NCBI GenBank assembly: GCA_027371665.1
Contig: DAHXMP010000009.1
Location: forward strand, 1-16,725
Source of the DNA: Bacteroidota bacterium
Lineage (GTDB): Bacteria > Bacteroidota > Ignavibacteria > Kapaibacteriales > UBA2268
Direction: 5' to 3'
Length of the DNA: 16,725 bases
Shown piece by piece: positions 1 through 7,798 of the stretch. The first letter of the stretch is position 1, and every line of letters starts with the position of its first letter. The notes under the pieces were generated by a model. The model did no database searches. It had not been told where the DNA came from and saw only the letters and a list, made by a program, of their open reading frames with translations. The position numbers were made by a program, and so were the translations under genes.

Positions 1-411
1 AGAAACATCGCTCAACTCCATACCAAACCTTAAATCGGGTTTATCACTGCCGTATCTGTTCATAGCCTCCTCATAGCTCATCCTTTGGAACGGACTCTTA
101 ATTTCCGCACCGAGAACCTCCTTCCATAACACTGCGAGAAAACCTTCGGCGATATTAATAACATCATCCCTGTCAACGAAAGACATCTCGATGTCAATCT
201 GTGTGAACTCCGGCTGGCGGTCAGAGCGCAGGTCTTCGTCACGAAAGCATTTGACAATCTGCATATAGCGGTCAAACCCGGATATCATAAGAATCTGCTT
301 GTATAATTGCGGTGACTGCGGGAGGGCATAAAACCTTCCGTTATAAATCCTGCTCGGAACAAGAAAATCTCTTGCTCCTTCGGGTGTAGATTTCATTAAA
401 AACGGTGTTTC
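1..411 (-). CDS. aspS: Aspartyl-tRNA synthetase, central catalytic fragment (inverted relative to its own 3' half)
   Basis: Read on the minus strand from 411 down to 1, this is one open frame of 137 codons with no stop, matching the central part of bacterial AspRS, which charges tRNA(Asp) with aspartate in the cytosol. Landmarks in order are ETPFLMKSTPEGARDFLVPS, the class II motif 2 region FRDEDLRSDRQPEFTQ, and MSYEEAMNRYGSDKPDLRFG near the end, finishing GMELSDVS at the window edge. In family numbering this is about residues 165-300 of roughly 590. The next expected residues, DIVSNSDFKVF, are not upstream of base 1 but on the plus strand from 413. The gene is therefore split by an inversion of 1-412. 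The N-terminal anticodon-binding OB-fold domain is absent from the window. Gene identity is very secure; whether the split is biological is doubtful. Confidence 0.93.
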
Positions 412-412
412 T
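1..412. other. Inverted segment inside aspS with 7-base inverted microhomology at its ends
   Basis: Bases 1-7 are AGAAACA and bases 406-412 are TGTTTCT, exact reverse complements. Reverse-complementing 1-412 in place gives ...GATGTTTCT joined to GATATAGTTTCA, which reads SDVS-DIVS in frame, the normal AspRS sequence. The left copy is the first seven bases of the window, so the left breakpoint coincides with the end of the sequence. Short inverted matches at such junctions are typical of multiple-displacement amplification chimeras and of misassembled contig ends. A true chromosomal inversion would have the same signature but would destroy an essential gene. Confidence 0.85.
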
Positions 413-461
413 GATATAGTTTCAAATTCTGATTTTAAGGTATTTGCTGAAACTATATCAG
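411..461. repeat. 14-bp perfect inverted repeat (stem-loop) at the inversion breakpoint
   Basis: CTGATATAGTTTCA (411-424) and TGAAACTATATCAG (448-461) are perfect reverse complements separated by 23 bases. Both arms lie in aspS coding sequence: the left arm overlaps the breakpoint and encodes DIVS, and the right arm encodes ETIS. It may simply be a coding coincidence. Its position directly against the breakpoint suggests that hairpin formation or polymerase snap-back helped create the inverted junction. Confidence 0.7.
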
Positions 462-1273
462 GTGGTGGCGTTGTTAAAGTTCTTAATGCAAAGGGTGGTG
501 CCGTGTTTTCCCGGAAAAGGCTCGACGAGCTGACCGATTTCGCAAAAAAGTACGGTGCAAAAGGTATTGCCTGGATGAAGTTTCAGGATGGCGGAGTCAA
601 TTCGCCGATTTCAAAGTTTCTCAAAGAAACTGAGCTCGATTCAATCCGTAAGATTACAGGTGCCGAAGAAGGAGACCTCCTGCTGTTCTCATCGGATAAA
701 TGGAGCCGCTGCTGCACTATTCTCGGAGCATTAAGACTGGAGATAGCATCTTCAACAGGGATAATGGAAAAAGTAAAAGATAAATTTGCGTTCCTGTGGG
801 TTGTTGATTTTCCCTTATTTGAATATGACTCAGAGATGGGAAGATATGCTGCAATGCATCATCCGTTCACGTCTCCGAGGGACGAAGATGTTGAACTGAT
901 GGAAATCGAGCCTGATAGAGCAAAAGCTAAGGCTTATGATATTGTTGTCAATGGTGCGGAAATAGGTGGCGGCAGCATTAGAATTCACAGGAATGAAATA
1001 CAAAAGAAAATGTTTAAACTTCTGGGAATGAGTAAAGAAGAGGCCGAGCAGAGATTCGGTTTTCTTCTTGAAGCACTTAAATACGGTGCACCTCCGCACG
1101 GTGGAATAGCATTGGGAATGGACAGGCTCGTTATGACATTAACAGGGACCGAAAACATAAGGGATGTTATTGCGTTTCCAAAAACGACAAGCGGCTTGTC
1201 CCTTATGGACGGAGCTCCTTCGGCTGTGGATGATGTTCAGTTGAAAGAGCTGGGAATAAAGCTTATGGAATAA
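413..1273 (+). CDS. aspS: Aspartyl-tRNA synthetase, C-terminal half (5' part displaced by inversion)
   Basis: The 286 codons from 413 to the TAA at 1271-1273 are the second half of bacterial AspRS, covering the GAD insertion domain and the rest of the catalytic core. They begin DIVSNSDFKVFAETISGGG, the direct continuation of the minus-strand fragment. Later landmarks are MHHPFTSP, NGAEIGGGSIRIHRNEIQ, and class II motif 3 as GGIALGMDRLVM with its ATP-binding arginine, followed by DVIAFPKT. There is no true start: 413 is the breakpoint, and a gene caller would probably pick the in-frame GTG at 503, which is an internal codon. Length matches the family when joined to the central piece, and no frameshift or missing catalytic motif is seen here. 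Only 21 bases separate it from the convergent phosphatase gene, with no convincing terminator between them. Confidence 0.95.
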   Translation, partial: DIVSNSDFKVFAETISGGGVVKVLNAKGGAVFSRKRLDELTDFAKKYGAKGIAWMKFQDGGVNSPISKFLKETELDSIRKITGAEEGDLLLFSSDKWSRCCTILGALRLEIASSTGIMEKVKDKFAFLWVVDFPLFEYDSEMGRYAAMHHPFTSPRDEDVELMEIEPDRAKAKAYDIVVNGAEIGGGSIRIHRNEIQKKMFKLLGMSKEEAEQRFGFLLEALKYGAPPHGGIALGMDRLVMTLTGTENIRDVIAFPKTTSGLSLMDGAPSAVDDVQLKELGIKLME

Positions 1274-1294
1274 AATTTAAAAGCTTTCTGATAA

Positions 1295-2983
1295 TCAAAC
1301 ACCTGTTTTTATAACAACGAGCGTTATATCGTCATGCTGAGACTTGCCTTTTGTATAGGTTCTTACCGATTCGATTATATCGTCAGATATAAGATTTGCA
1401 GTTTTACCGGCATTTTTTGAAATTACTATTTTCAGGTTTTCCTCTCCATATTCTTGACCTTCATCGTTTTGTGCTTCTGTAACGCCGTCGGTATAGAAAA
1501 TGATTATATCATTTTTCAAAAGTGAAATATTCCCCTCGGAATATGGGAAGGCCTCGTCTGAAAAACCAAGAATAATTCCGCCTTCCTTCAGTTCTGTAAA
1601 ATCACCGTTTTGCCTGAAAAGCAGGGGGGGATTATGTCCGGCATTGATGTATTGAAGTTCTTTTTTGTCGCAATCGAAGATACTGCAAAAGAAAGTTACA
1701 AATTTATCGGAAGAAGTATTCTGATAAATTATGTAATTAATGCGGTAAATAAGCTCTTTAAGCGGAAGGTTGAGAGGTGCCAATGCCCTGAGGGCTGCCT
1801 GAACGTTTGCCATAAGAAGTGCGGCAGGCATTCCCTTGCCGGATACGTCGGCAATTGCAATCATTAACCGCTTGTTGTCGAGCTTTATAAAATCATAATA
1901 ATCGCCGCCGACATGGCGAGAAGGCAGGCTTGTTCCCGCTAAGTCACAATCCGTAATAACCGGGATTTCCTTGGGAAGGAGATTTTTCTGAATTTCAAGT
2001 GCAAGCTTAAGCTCGTTCTCGAGACGCTTCTTCTCGAGTTCCTGCTCGAATAATCTTTCGTTTTCAAGGGCGGCTATTGAAGTGTTTCCCAGTGCTTCGA
2101 TGAATTGAAGGTTGTCATCCGTGTAATTTTCCCCGTTCATTTTCTTACCGAGAACAAGAAATCCCTTGACACTGCCCTGAATTTTCAATGGAGAGATTAC
2201 CCTTGCATCAATTTTCGCAAAGTAGATGTTTTCATTGATTTTTGGCATTTCTTCAAGCTGAATTGTTTTGTTAATGCCATGTAAAAGTTTTTCATCTTTG
2301 ATGACGGGAGTTTTATCGAACCTGTTAATGAACGGAGCAAAACCAGATTCCGTATCCGTTAAAAAGACGGCAAAACGGCTTACCATGAGCTGTCCCATAA
2401 GATGGAATGATAACATCTTTAAAATCTGCTTTTTCGACAGAAGTGTGCTGAAGTCATTGCTCATCTCGAAAAGCGTTTTCAGGAGCTGGTTTCTTTGTTC
2501 GAGTGAAGCCTTTGCATTAATTATGGAAAGCCTGTCGTTAACAATCTGCATGGCATTTGCGGAAATGACTGCAACGAGATTGGCGTAATGAATTTCTTCT
2601 TTCGATAAAGGTTTGCCGTAATATTTGTTTCCGAAACAAAGAACATACATCTCCCTGTCCATGTATTTTAAGGGAAAGCAGTAATTGAAGCCGGAATCGA
2701 GAAGTGTTTTTTCAGGTTCGTTAACGCGATTCAGTTCCCTGAAATTATCAACCGGGAAGAAAGGCACTTCTTCGATATCGTGTTTGCCTTTTGAGAGTTC
2801 CAGTCTGAAGACGGAATTATTATTAACAGGTGTAAGGACGCAGGCACGGGAGATTTTCAGCTTTCCCATCAGGCTAAGGATGGCGCTGTTCAGAATAAAT
2901 GAAACATCATTGCTCGTGTTCAGTCTGACACTAAGCTCAAATAATGATTCAAGGTTTATCGAAATTGAAGTGTCCTTGTTCAT
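1295..2983 (-). CDS. GAF-GAF-SpoIIE (PPM-type) serine phosphatase, RsbU-like
   Basis: This 562-residue protein is predicted to be a soluble cytosolic PPM-family phosphatase of the SpoIIE/RsbU type. Such enzymes usually dephosphorylate a STAS-domain anti-anti-sigma factor and so control a partner-switching pathway. Two GAF-like sensory regions lie at about 13-145 and 170-308. A helical linker ending LALEIQKNLLP (327-337) follows, the segment that couples sensor to phosphatase in RsbU-like proteins. The phosphatase domain carries GGDYYDF (359-365), DVSGKG (379-384), AGHNPP (448-453), YTDGVTEA (497-504) and DDIT (551-554), so the metal-binding aspartates look intact. No signal peptide or membrane segment is seen. 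The start lies 14 bases after the stop of the lipoprotein gene, suggesting cotranscription. No STAS protein or RsbW-type kinase lies in the window, so the substrate is unknown. Domain calls are secure; the pathway role is inferred. Confidence 0.92.
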   Translation of the reverse strand: MNKDTSISINLESLFELSVRLNTSNDVSFILNSAILSLMGKLKISRACVLTPVNNNSVFRLELSKGKHDIEEVPFFPVDNFRELNRVNEPEKTLLDSGFNYCFPLKYMDREMYVLCFGNKYYGKPLSKEEIHYANLVAVISANAMQIVNDRLSIINAKASLEQRNQLLKTLFEMSNDFSTLLSKKQILKMLSFHLMGQLMVSRFAVFLTDTESGFAPFINRFDKTPVIKDEKLLHGINKTIQLEEMPKINENIYFAKIDARVISPLKIQGSVKGFLVLGKKMNGENYTDDNLQFIEALGNTSIAALENERLFEQELEKKRLENELKLALEIQKNLLPKEIPVITDCDLAGTSLPSRHVGGDYYDFIKLDNKRLMIAIADVSGKGMPAALLMANVQAALRALAPLNLPLKELIYRINYIIYQNTSSDKFVTFFCSIFDCDKKELQYINAGHNPPLLFRQNGDFTELKEGGIILGFSDEAFPYSEGNISLLKNDIIIFYTDGVTEAQNDEGQEYGEENLKIVISKNAGKTANLISDDIIESVRTYTKGKSQHDDITLVVIKTGV

Positions 2984-2997
2984 CAGAAATATTTTTC

Positions 2998-4041
2998 CTA
3001 TAAAGGAAGGACTAAATTAACTTTCTTAGTAAATGAATACCTGCTTAAGATTCCTCCCTGGTCAGGGTCAATAACCTGGAGTTCGTCGCCGGAATCGGTT
3101 TCCTGCACCATAAGCAGTTCGTTACGCTTTGGATTGTACAGGACGTTAAAATAGTTGCCGGGCATGGCAAGGAACATCTGGTTGCCGAATCTCGCATCGA
3201 AGTCAAGAACGTTATCGGTGCAGGGAACATAAGCCCAGTCAATACCAGTAACAGTCAGCCCCCGCGGAAGCTGGTCAACCGAGGATGTGGTGGTGTATCC
3301 CATATCAATCGTTTTTTCAACAGCTTTGGATGCCGTATCAATTATTGAAACGGTTGCGGCGGTTTTTTGCTCTGTACCTCCGAGTTTACCGGCACCGAGT
3401 GAAATAACAATCAATTTTGTTCCGTCGGAAGTCATATCCACATAGCTTGGTGCCGCGGATACTGGTATTACCGTTTTCTGCGAGTTATCCCTTGAATCGA
3501 GGATTGAAATAGTGTTGTCACCGCGGTTTGCAACGTAGATTTGATTCCCGGAGCATGTGATTGAAACGGGATTCAATCCTACTTTTATAGTCCGTGCGAC
3601 CTTGAATACGGTAATATCCACAACCGAAACGGAGGTGTCCTTACCGTGAGCAACAAATGCCGTAGTAGCATTCGGGAAACAGATGTCGCTGGGTTCCATC
3701 CCGCTCGCCGAGAAATCAATCGTTGCTACTCTTTTAAAATCGGTACTGCTGATTACTACTATTATATATTTTGAAGGAATGAACAGGTATAGCAGATTTT
3801 GAAATTCGACAATCCTCTGGACTTTGCCGCTCAAAGCCTCGCCGTTTGCGGATAGGAACACATCGCCGTTTATAACCGAATCGCCGGGCATCTGGACAAG
3901 CATCAGTGAAGGCGTGACGGAGTCTGTCGTTGCAACGAAGTTCCATGTATCCTTGTAGTTGTCAATTAATTGCTCTTTGCCGGAACATGAAGCGAGAATG
4001 AGGGAAAGTATCAGCGAAATAAATACAATGATTTTTTTCAT
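2998..4041 (-). CDS. YVTN/YncE-like beta-propeller lipoprotein
   Basis: The 347-residue product begins MKKIIVFISLILSLILASC, a lipoprotein signal peptide with lipobox LASC and lipidated Cys19, so the mature protein is membrane-anchored, probably in the outer membrane. The rest is beta-rich and repetitive in the style of YVTN/YncE seven-bladed propellers. Typical blade pieces are ICFPNATTAFVAHGKDTSVS, IYVANRGDNTISILDSRD and MTSDGTKLIVISLGAGKLGG, and the C-terminus repeats the pattern with DELQVIDPDQGG. Such folds bind proteins or small ligands, and no catalytic site is recognisable. The phosphatase gene follows after 14 bases, so an envelope protein and a cytosolic signalling enzyme are probably made from one transcript. 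A 72-base AT-rich gap separates it from the upstream phosphorylase gene and could hold its own promoter. The fold class is fairly certain; the function is unknown. Confidence 0.83.
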   Translation of the reverse strand: MKKIIVFISLILSLILASCSGKEQLIDNYKDTWNFVATTDSVTPSLMLVQMPGDSVINGDVFLSANGEALSGKVQRIVEFQNLLYLFIPSKYIIVVISSTDFKRVATIDFSASGMEPSDICFPNATTAFVAHGKDTSVSVVDITVFKVARTIKVGLNPVSITCSGNQIYVANRGDNTISILDSRDNSQKTVIPVSAAPSYVDMTSDGTKLIVISLGAGKLGGTEQKTAATVSIIDTASKAVEKTIDMGYTTTSSVDQLPRGLTVTGIDWAYVPCTDNVLDFDARFGNQMFLAMPGNYFNVLYNPKRNELLMVQETDSGDELQVIDPDQGGILSRYSFTKKVNLVLPL

Positions 4042-4113
4042 AATTAATATTTCTTTATGAATAATGTTTAGTAACGATTTTAAATTTAAATAATTATTAA
4101 ATTACCATCAATT

Positions 4114-4950
4114 TTATATTTCTGCAATAACTTTTTTTACAATTAATGTTAAATTTGGCTCAGCTAAAGTTGCAGTATCAATAATTTCTTTGATTTTAAC
4201 AGGCTTCAGCGTTTCGGGGAAACATTCGTCGGTTATGATAGACAACCCGAGAACTTCCATTCCCATGTGCCTTGCGGCAATTGTTTCAGGGACTGTGCTC
4301 ATGCCGACAACATCAGCCCCGATGAGCTGAAGCATTTTGTATTCTGCCCTGGTTTCGAGCATAGGGCCGGTCATCGCGGCATATACTCCTTTATAAATAT
4401 TAATACCAAGTTCGGAAGCAGCTTTTTCCGCGATTTCAATCAGCCTGTGGGAATAAGGCATGCTCATGTCGGGAAAACGTTCACCTATGGTATCGTCATT
4501 TTTTCCGATTAAAGGATTGCCCGGGAGCAGGTTGATGTGGTCTTCGATAAGCATGATTTCGCCTTTTCGGAATGAAGGATTAACCGTGCCACAGGCATTG
4601 GATACAATCAAAGTTTTTACTCCTAAGAATTTCATCACATGGATGGGATATACAATCTGTTTGAACGAGTAACCTTCGTAGAAGTGAAATCTACCCTGCA
4701 TGGCAATGATTGATTTAGCGGACAGATTTCCGAAAATGAGCTTCCCGCTGTGAAACTCGACCGTTGATAGGGGGAAATGTGGAATATCTTCGTAAGGTAT
4801 TACAACTTCAGTTTCGATTTCTTTTGCAATTCCGCCCAAACCCGTACCGAGAATGATACCGATTTCCGGCTTTGACTTTGTGTATTTGCTTAAAACAATT
4901 AAGGTTTCATCAATTTGTTTTCTTAATCCGATTTCTGAATCAATATGCAT
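4114..4950 (-). CDS. Purine nucleoside phosphorylase, class I (trimeric PNP family)
   Basis: This 278-residue enzyme should cleave purine (deoxy)nucleosides with phosphate to free base and ribose-1-phosphate in cytosolic purine salvage. Family motifs appear in order: phosphate-loop IILGTGLGG (32-40), MQGRFHFYEGY (84-94), SNACGTVNPSF (117-127), EDHINLLPGNPL, GPMLETRAEY with the base-binding Glu199, and GMSTVPETIAARH (216-228). Length is normal. At the base-recognition position that is Asn243 in the mammalian enzyme (TN motif), this protein reads ITDE, with Asp241. I recall Asp here in other bacterial PNPs; in engineered enzymes an Asn-to-Asp change widens use of 6-amino purines, so specificity should not be assumed to be strictly inosine/guanosine. 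It starts 10 bases after the yggS-like gene stops, so the two are almost certainly cotranscribed. The family is certain; the exact substrate is not. Confidence 0.94.
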   Translation of the reverse strand: MHIDSEIGLRKQIDETLIVLSKYTKSKPEIGIILGTGLGGIAKEIETEVVIPYEDIPHFPLSTVEFHSGKLIFGNLSAKSIIAMQGRFHFYEGYSFKQIVYPIHVMKFLGVKTLIVSNACGTVNPSFRKGEIMLIEDHINLLPGNPLIGKNDDTIGERFPDMSMPYSHRLIEIAEKAASELGINIYKGVYAAMTGPMLETRAEYKMLQLIGADVVGMSTVPETIAARHMGMEVLGLSIITDECFPETLKPVKIKEIIDTATLAEPNLTLIVKKVIAEI

Positions 4951-4960
4951 ATCCGATACG

Positions 4961-5677
4961 TTACCTGTTATAATTTCTCATTCCGAAAATTGCGGTGCCG
5001 ACTCTTATATAAGTAGAACCTTCCTCGATTGCTATGTCATAATCTCCCGTCATGCCCATTGACAGCTCTTTAAACTGATTTGTGCGGAATTTTTGATTTA
5101 ATTTTTCCTTCAATGAACCGAGAAGTCGAAATTCACTCCGAATCTGAACTTTATCGTCTGAAAAAGAGCCTATCGTCATTAAACCGTGTATGTTTATGTT
5201 AGGGATTTTCAGGGCTGATTCGGCAAATTTGAAGATGTCTCCGGGCTCACAGCCTGATTTTGTATCTTCACCTGAAGTGTTCACCTGTAAAAGTATATCT
5301 ATGGTCCTGTTATTTTTTTTTGCTTCATCCGAAATCGCCTCAGCCGTGTGAAGAGAATCAACTGAATGAATAAAGCTTATGATAGGAGCAATTAATTTAA
5401 CTTTGTTGGTTTGAAGATGCCCAATAAAATGCCATTGAATATCCCCGGAATAGTTCTTCAGTGCTTCATATTTTTCATTTAATTCCTGTGCATAATTTTC
5501 ACCGAAAACTCTTATTCCTGCATCTATACCGTTTCTGACAACATCGACAGTATGAGTCTTTGTAACAGCGACAATGGTAATCTCTTCAGGGTTCCTGCCG
5601 CATTTGAACGCAGTCTCGCTCACCTGCTCCCTGAGCATTTCCCATCTTCTTGCAATATCGTGTGCCGGTTCGTTCAT
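4961..5677 (-). CDS. yggS: YggS/PLPBP family pyridoxal-phosphate homeostasis protein
   Basis: The 238-residue product belongs to the conserved YggS (PLPBP/PROSC) family, a single alanine-racemase-like TIM barrel that binds pyridoxal 5'-phosphate and buffers vitamin B6 and amino/keto acid pools without a known enzymatic reaction. The PLP lysine is Lys40 in IVAVTKTHTVD. Other signatures are VFGENYAQE, WHFIGHLQTNK, IHSVDS, LLQVNTSGEDTKSGC, GLMTIG and the phosphate-binding C-terminal LSMGMTGDYDIAIEEGSTYI followed by RVGTAIFG. Length matches the family. It sits 19 bases downstream of the M1 peptidase gene and 10 bases upstream of the phosphorylase gene, so the three are probably one operon. The grouping with purine salvage does not point to a shared pathway, as yggS neighbours vary between genomes. 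Confidence 0.96.
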   Translation of the reverse strand: MNEPAHDIARRWEMLREQVSETAFKCGRNPEEITIVAVTKTHTVDVVRNGIDAGIRVFGENYAQELNEKYEALKNYSGDIQWHFIGHLQTNKVKLIAPIISFIHSVDSLHTAEAISDEAKKNNRTIDILLQVNTSGEDTKSGCEPGDIFKFAESALKIPNINIHGLMTIGSFSDDKVQIRSEFRLLGSLKEKLNQKFRTNQFKELSMGMTGDYDIAIEEGSTYIRVGTAIFGMRNYNR

Positions 5678-5696
5678 CTTTTATTTTACAGAATAA

Positions 5697-7676
5697 TCAG
5701 GGCTGAATCATTATATTAATACTATCGCAAAAATTATTACTTTCTATAAGAAGCAAATACGACCCTGCAGGAACGATACCGACGTTTAGGATATAAAATT
5801 GTCCTTCATTTTGAATAACAGTGGATGTGGTCAACAGTTCCTGCCCGAGAGAATTTATCAGCTTAATAGTTGTATTTCCGATAGGTTTATTAAATAATAA
5901 CCGTACATAATTATTAGCCGGATTCGGGTAAGCAAATACCGATTGGGGCTTATCAGGATTATCTTTAACGGAAACGATTTTCGGATAAAATTCAGCTAAT
6001 GTCCTGACATTTAGCCCGTTATTGTATGTGATTGATTTGATTTTAGGTAGAGAACCGAAGTTAAAATTTTCTTCGGCAGAGTCAACCGTGAGCATCTTAT
6101 AAACGACAGAATCATTATAGAACCGGATTTTTGCTTCGACCGGGACATGTATGAATAGCCCTCCTAATTGAGTCTGCTGAACCGATAAAGTGAGGTTATA
6201 TAAACTGTCCTGGTAAGGTGCTGAAATATATTCATTAATATTGAATATCGGCCAGCCGCTTTTGTAAACCCACTGGTCAAAGAACCAATTGAGATTTTTG
6301 CCGCTTGCCTGTTCCATGAAATATTTCAGGGTATCGGTTGTGGCATCGCCAAATTTGCAGCCGGATAAATAATCATTCACTCCTTTGAAAAACAAACTGT
6401 CCCCAAGCTCATACCTTAGCATTTCAAGGACAACCGCTCCTTTGTTATAAATTGTAGCAGGATAGTTGGAAGAAGGAGATGCCCTGGGAAAATCATACAG
6501 GGGGATTATGCCTTCCTGTCCGACAATTGAACCGAGATAATTCTGCATCTTAGCACGGATATAATTAAGGTATTCGTTCCATCCGAATAATTCCTCATAC
6601 CAAATAGCTTCGCAAAACGTGGCAAATCCCTCGTTAAGCCAGGCATCGCGGAAATCCCTGCATGTAACCATATCCCCGAACCACTGGTGGGATAATTCAT
6701 GAGCACCGACCATATTAAGTGAATCCCTAAGGCTATAATAATATAATAATGCTGCAGAATCATAGGATATCATAGTCTCGTGCTCCATCGAGCCGATAGG
6801 GGTCATTACATACCCGGCTTTTTCAAATGGATATTTGCCGAATCGTTTTTCGAATGCCTGAATTGTTCTTGGTAAAAGATGAAAAACATATTTAACGGCA
6901 GTGCTGTCTTTTGCTCTTGCATAAACCACAACGGGTGGAGTGCTGTCTGATATTTGAATAGGTATATAATCAGCCACGGCAAAAGTGTAAAGATAGGTGG
7001 CACAGGGGAAATTATGAGTCCACTCGTAAATATTAGTACCGTTGTCCTGCTTATGAATTTGCAGGGTTCCGATGGAAGCGACAACTTTACCGGAATCTAC
7101 GATAAATTTACAATGAAAAGTCGCTTTGTCAGAAGGCAGGTCGTAGCAGGGCAGCCAATGCTGAGTCGCTGAAACATAATTATTATAAAAACCAACTCCC
7201 ATTGCAAATAAAATACCATTAATAGTTTGAACACCTCCCCAAACACTTGAACCCGGTTCGGCAGTCATTATGCCGCTGTAATAAACCGTTACGATGACTG
7301 TGTCTTTCTCATCTCCTGCCGGAGGTGTGATTTCATAATGGTAGGTTGCAGATGTGATTGAATCCTTAGCAACGGCTGTTACCCTGGTTCCGTCATAGAA
7401 TGCCGAGTCAATATTCAAGCCTCTCAGGTGAAAATAAAACAAGTTTGTATCGGGCTTCTCTTTCCAGTATAATGTTATGTTACAGACGCCTGACATCTCT
7501 TTGGATGGAGCTTTGGTCAAGTCAATTACGGCATCATAATGCAAAACATCGAAGGGCTGTTCTATATAATCAAGCGGGCCGGAAATCGGAACAGAAAGTG
7601 TTTCATCTTTTTTTAGGGCGGAAAAAGCCGTAAAGTAAAATATAAACAAAAAAATAAAAACAGTAATTATTCTCAT
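5697..7676 (-). CDS. Secreted M1 family zinc aminopeptidase with T9SS C-terminal sorting domain
   Basis: The 659-residue protein starts with a hydrophobic Sec signal peptide (about 1-20, ending FSA) and continues as an M1 (gluzincin) metallopeptidase expected to remove N-terminal residues from extracellular peptides. The beta-sheet N-domain spans about 30-245. The exopeptidase motif appears as GSMEH (295-299) in place of GAMEN. The zinc site is HELSH (326-330), with the third ligand Glu349 in WLNEGFA at the exact HEXXH-X18-E spacing. The transition-state tyrosine is probably Tyr410 in TIYNKGAVV. The last 80 or so residues begin VFAYPNPANNYVRLLF and end with a Gly-Ser-Tyr strand (PAGSYLLLIES), a T9SS type A sorting domain, so the enzyme is secreted or anchored at the surface. 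It heads the yggS-PNP operon and faces the small HTH gene across 122 bases of AT-rich DNA. All catalytic residues are present. Confidence 0.94.
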   Translation of the reverse strand: MRIITVFIFLFIFYFTAFSALKKDETLSVPISGPLDYIEQPFDVLHYDAVIDLTKAPSKEMSGVCNITLYWKEKPDTNLFYFHLRGLNIDSAFYDGTRVTAVAKDSITSATYHYEITPPAGDEKDTVIVTVYYSGIMTAEPGSSVWGGVQTINGILFAMGVGFYNNYVSATQHWLPCYDLPSDKATFHCKFIVDSGKVVASIGTLQIHKQDNGTNIYEWTHNFPCATYLYTFAVADYIPIQISDSTPPVVVYARAKDSTAVKYVFHLLPRTIQAFEKRFGKYPFEKAGYVMTPIGSMEHETMISYDSAALLYYYSLRDSLNMVGAHELSHQWFGDMVTCRDFRDAWLNEGFATFCEAIWYEELFGWNEYLNYIRAKMQNYLGSIVGQEGIIPLYDFPRASPSSNYPATIYNKGAVVLEMLRYELGDSLFFKGVNDYLSGCKFGDATTDTLKYFMEQASGKNLNWFFDQWVYKSGWPIFNINEYISAPYQDSLYNLTLSVQQTQLGGLFIHVPVEAKIRFYNDSVVYKMLTVDSAEENFNFGSLPKIKSITYNNGLNVRTLAEFYPKIVSVKDNPDKPQSVFAYPNPANNYVRLLFNKPIGNTTIKLINSLGQELLTTSTVIQNEGQFYILNVGIVPAGSYLLLIESNNFCDSINIMIQP

Positions 7677-7722
7677 TTTTTAAACCATTTATTTAGGAAT
7701 TGAAATTCAAATTTCATTTACT

Positions 7723-7751
7723 AACATATTAAATTAGTTAATTTCAGTCAA
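7723..7751 (-). promoter_or_regulatory. Possible sigma-70-type promoter for the peptidase operon
   Basis: On the minus strand TTGACT (7751-7746) and TATGTT (7728-7723) are separated by exactly 17 bases, ahead of the peptidase start at 7676. The implied leader is about 40 bases. The flanking DNA is very AT-rich, so chance matches are likely, and relatives in Bacteroidota often use a different TTTG / TAnnTTTG pattern, which I do not see well placed here. Confidence 0.35.
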
Positions 7752-7798
7752 TTTTTTTAAATTATTTAAAAGTTTTTATCATAATCAGGGAAATTACA

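Noticed and set aside
1..461. Site-specific invertible switch (phase variation) in aspS
   Set aside because: Only seven bases of inverted match at the ends, no recombinase gene in the window, and inversion would inactivate an essential enzyme; an artefact fits better.
2685..3020. 111-codon plus-strand frame opposite the phosphatase and lipoprotein gene junction
   Set aside because: Antisense to two well-supported genes, with a low-complexity Ser/Leu-rich product and no ribosome site.
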